Positions 5,103 to 5,452 of a DNA stretch of 5,452 bases are shown here, piece after piece. Made by a program: the position numbers and the translations under genes. Within the stretch, counting starts at the first letter, position 1, and each line of letters starts with the position of its first letter. The notes below the pieces were generated by a model, which searched no databases, was not told the origin of the DNA, and was given only the letters and a program-made list of their open reading frames with translations. This DNA comes from Caryophanales bacterium UBA4869 (lineage in GTDB: Bacteria; Bacillota_I; Bacilli_A; RFN20; CAG-288): contig DHDT01000013.1 in assembly GCA_002399505.1 (NCBI GenBank), forward strand, positions 7,736 through 13,187, written 5' to 3'.

Positions 5103-5452
5103 TTAACGTCTGATCTTTTTCTTCGGACTCTCTTCTTCTTTGATACCGAGTTTTTTAAGAAGCTCTTTCATCGTCATAATAACAGCATCCTTTTTGCAGT
5201 GATTGAAAAAGGAAGAATTCCTGTCTTTATCTAACAGTACCAAAATATCGGCATCAGAAGAACAGCGGACAATCTTAGCTCCTTTTTTGAGGATGAGATT
5301 TCGGTTCTTTTCAAGCAGAGACAGATAATCATTCAATACTATTTTCGTTAAGAAAATATTCTTTTTATATAAGGATATATCGGAAGATTCAATAGGAACA
5401 TTTCTTTTGGCATAAAATGAAAATAGAATATCCTGTCTTTTCCTGAGTTCTT
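5103..5452 (-). CDS. Unidentified protein with BRCT-like C-terminus, partial
   Basis: On the minus strand the frame is open from the right edge to a TAA at 5103-5105, giving 115 residues. There is no in-frame ATG, so the true start is outside the window; the TTG at 5334-5336 lies inside a continuous helix-like stretch and is not convincing. I do not recognise the protein firmly. The part KKNIFLTKIV ... GAKIVRCSSDADILVLLDKD ... KKDAVIMTMKELLKKLGI follows the pattern of a BRCT domain (FxLTG strand, helix, GAKV strand, SxxxDxLVV strand, 'vpIis.eefl..L' end). It lacks the usual Gly after T and has diverged elsewhere. In Bacillota such domains occur at the C-terminus of DnaQ-like exonucleases and NAD-dependent ligases; neither partner is visible here. 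The tail is basic (KKKIRR). GC is about 33 percent over 5161-5400, against about 45 percent in a sampled part of the kinase gene. Confidence 0.6.
   Translation of the reverse strand, partial: ELRKRQDILFSFYAKRNVPIESSDISLYKKNIFLTKIVLNDYLSLLEKNRNLILKKGAKIVRCSSDADILVLLDKDRNSSFFNHCKKDAVIMTMKELLKKLGIKEEESPKKKIRR

Noticed and set aside
5103..5336. A complete 77-residue minus-strand gene starting at TTG 5334-5336
   Set aside because: The frame is open beyond it to the window edge and the BRCT-like pattern begins upstream of the TTG, so it is part of a longer gene.

Overview
The window reads as ordinary chromosomal sequence of a low-to-moderate GC Bacillota (Firmicutes). The reasons are standard-code genes with TGG for Trp, AAGGAG-type ribosome binding sites, AGA-rich arginine codons, only TAA stops, and tightly packed same-strand genes. 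The mix of families (HD hydrolase, DUF523, DUF3137, Dus, DeoR regulator plus PfkB kinase) would suit an Erysipelotrichia-like lineage, but that placement is inference. I see no mobile element, CRISPR array, tRNA or rRNA.

Layout, left to right. Positions 1-396 (+) hold the C-terminal part of an HD-domain phosphohydrolase that starts outside the window. Positions 428-895 (+) encode a DUF523 protein, related to Fe-S thiouracil desulfidases. It is followed after 1 nt by a DUF3137 membrane protein (897-2186, +), which overlaps by one base a tRNA-dihydrouridine synthase (2186-3172, +). These genes look like one transcription unit. A 76-nt gap then carries a TATAAT box, TTGCAG repeats and a dyad. 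It is followed by a DeoR-family sugar-phosphate-responsive repressor (3249-4043, +) and, 4 nt later, a PfkB-family 1-phosphofructokinase-like kinase (4048-4977, +). A 17-bp perfect hairpin (4996-5041) with A/T tracts on both sides ends this block and probably also the convergent gene on the other strand. That minus-strand gene (5103 to the right edge) is visible only as its C-terminal 115 residues, which resemble a BRCT domain. It is clearly more AT-rich than the genes to its left.

Functionally there are two themes. The first is an RNA/nucleobase-related pair (DUF523 desulfidase-like protein and Dus) separated by a two-TM DUF3137 protein of unknown role. The second is a regulator-kinase pair laid out like fruR-fruK, but with no PTS transporter following. 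The kinase departs from family consensus at several substrate-side positions, so its sugar phosphate may not be fructose-1-phosphate. No clearly new system is visible. The best leads are the divergent kinase, the DUF523-DUF3137-Dus gene cluster, the CSCC cluster in the DUF3137 protein and the dyad over the regulator's ribosome binding site.
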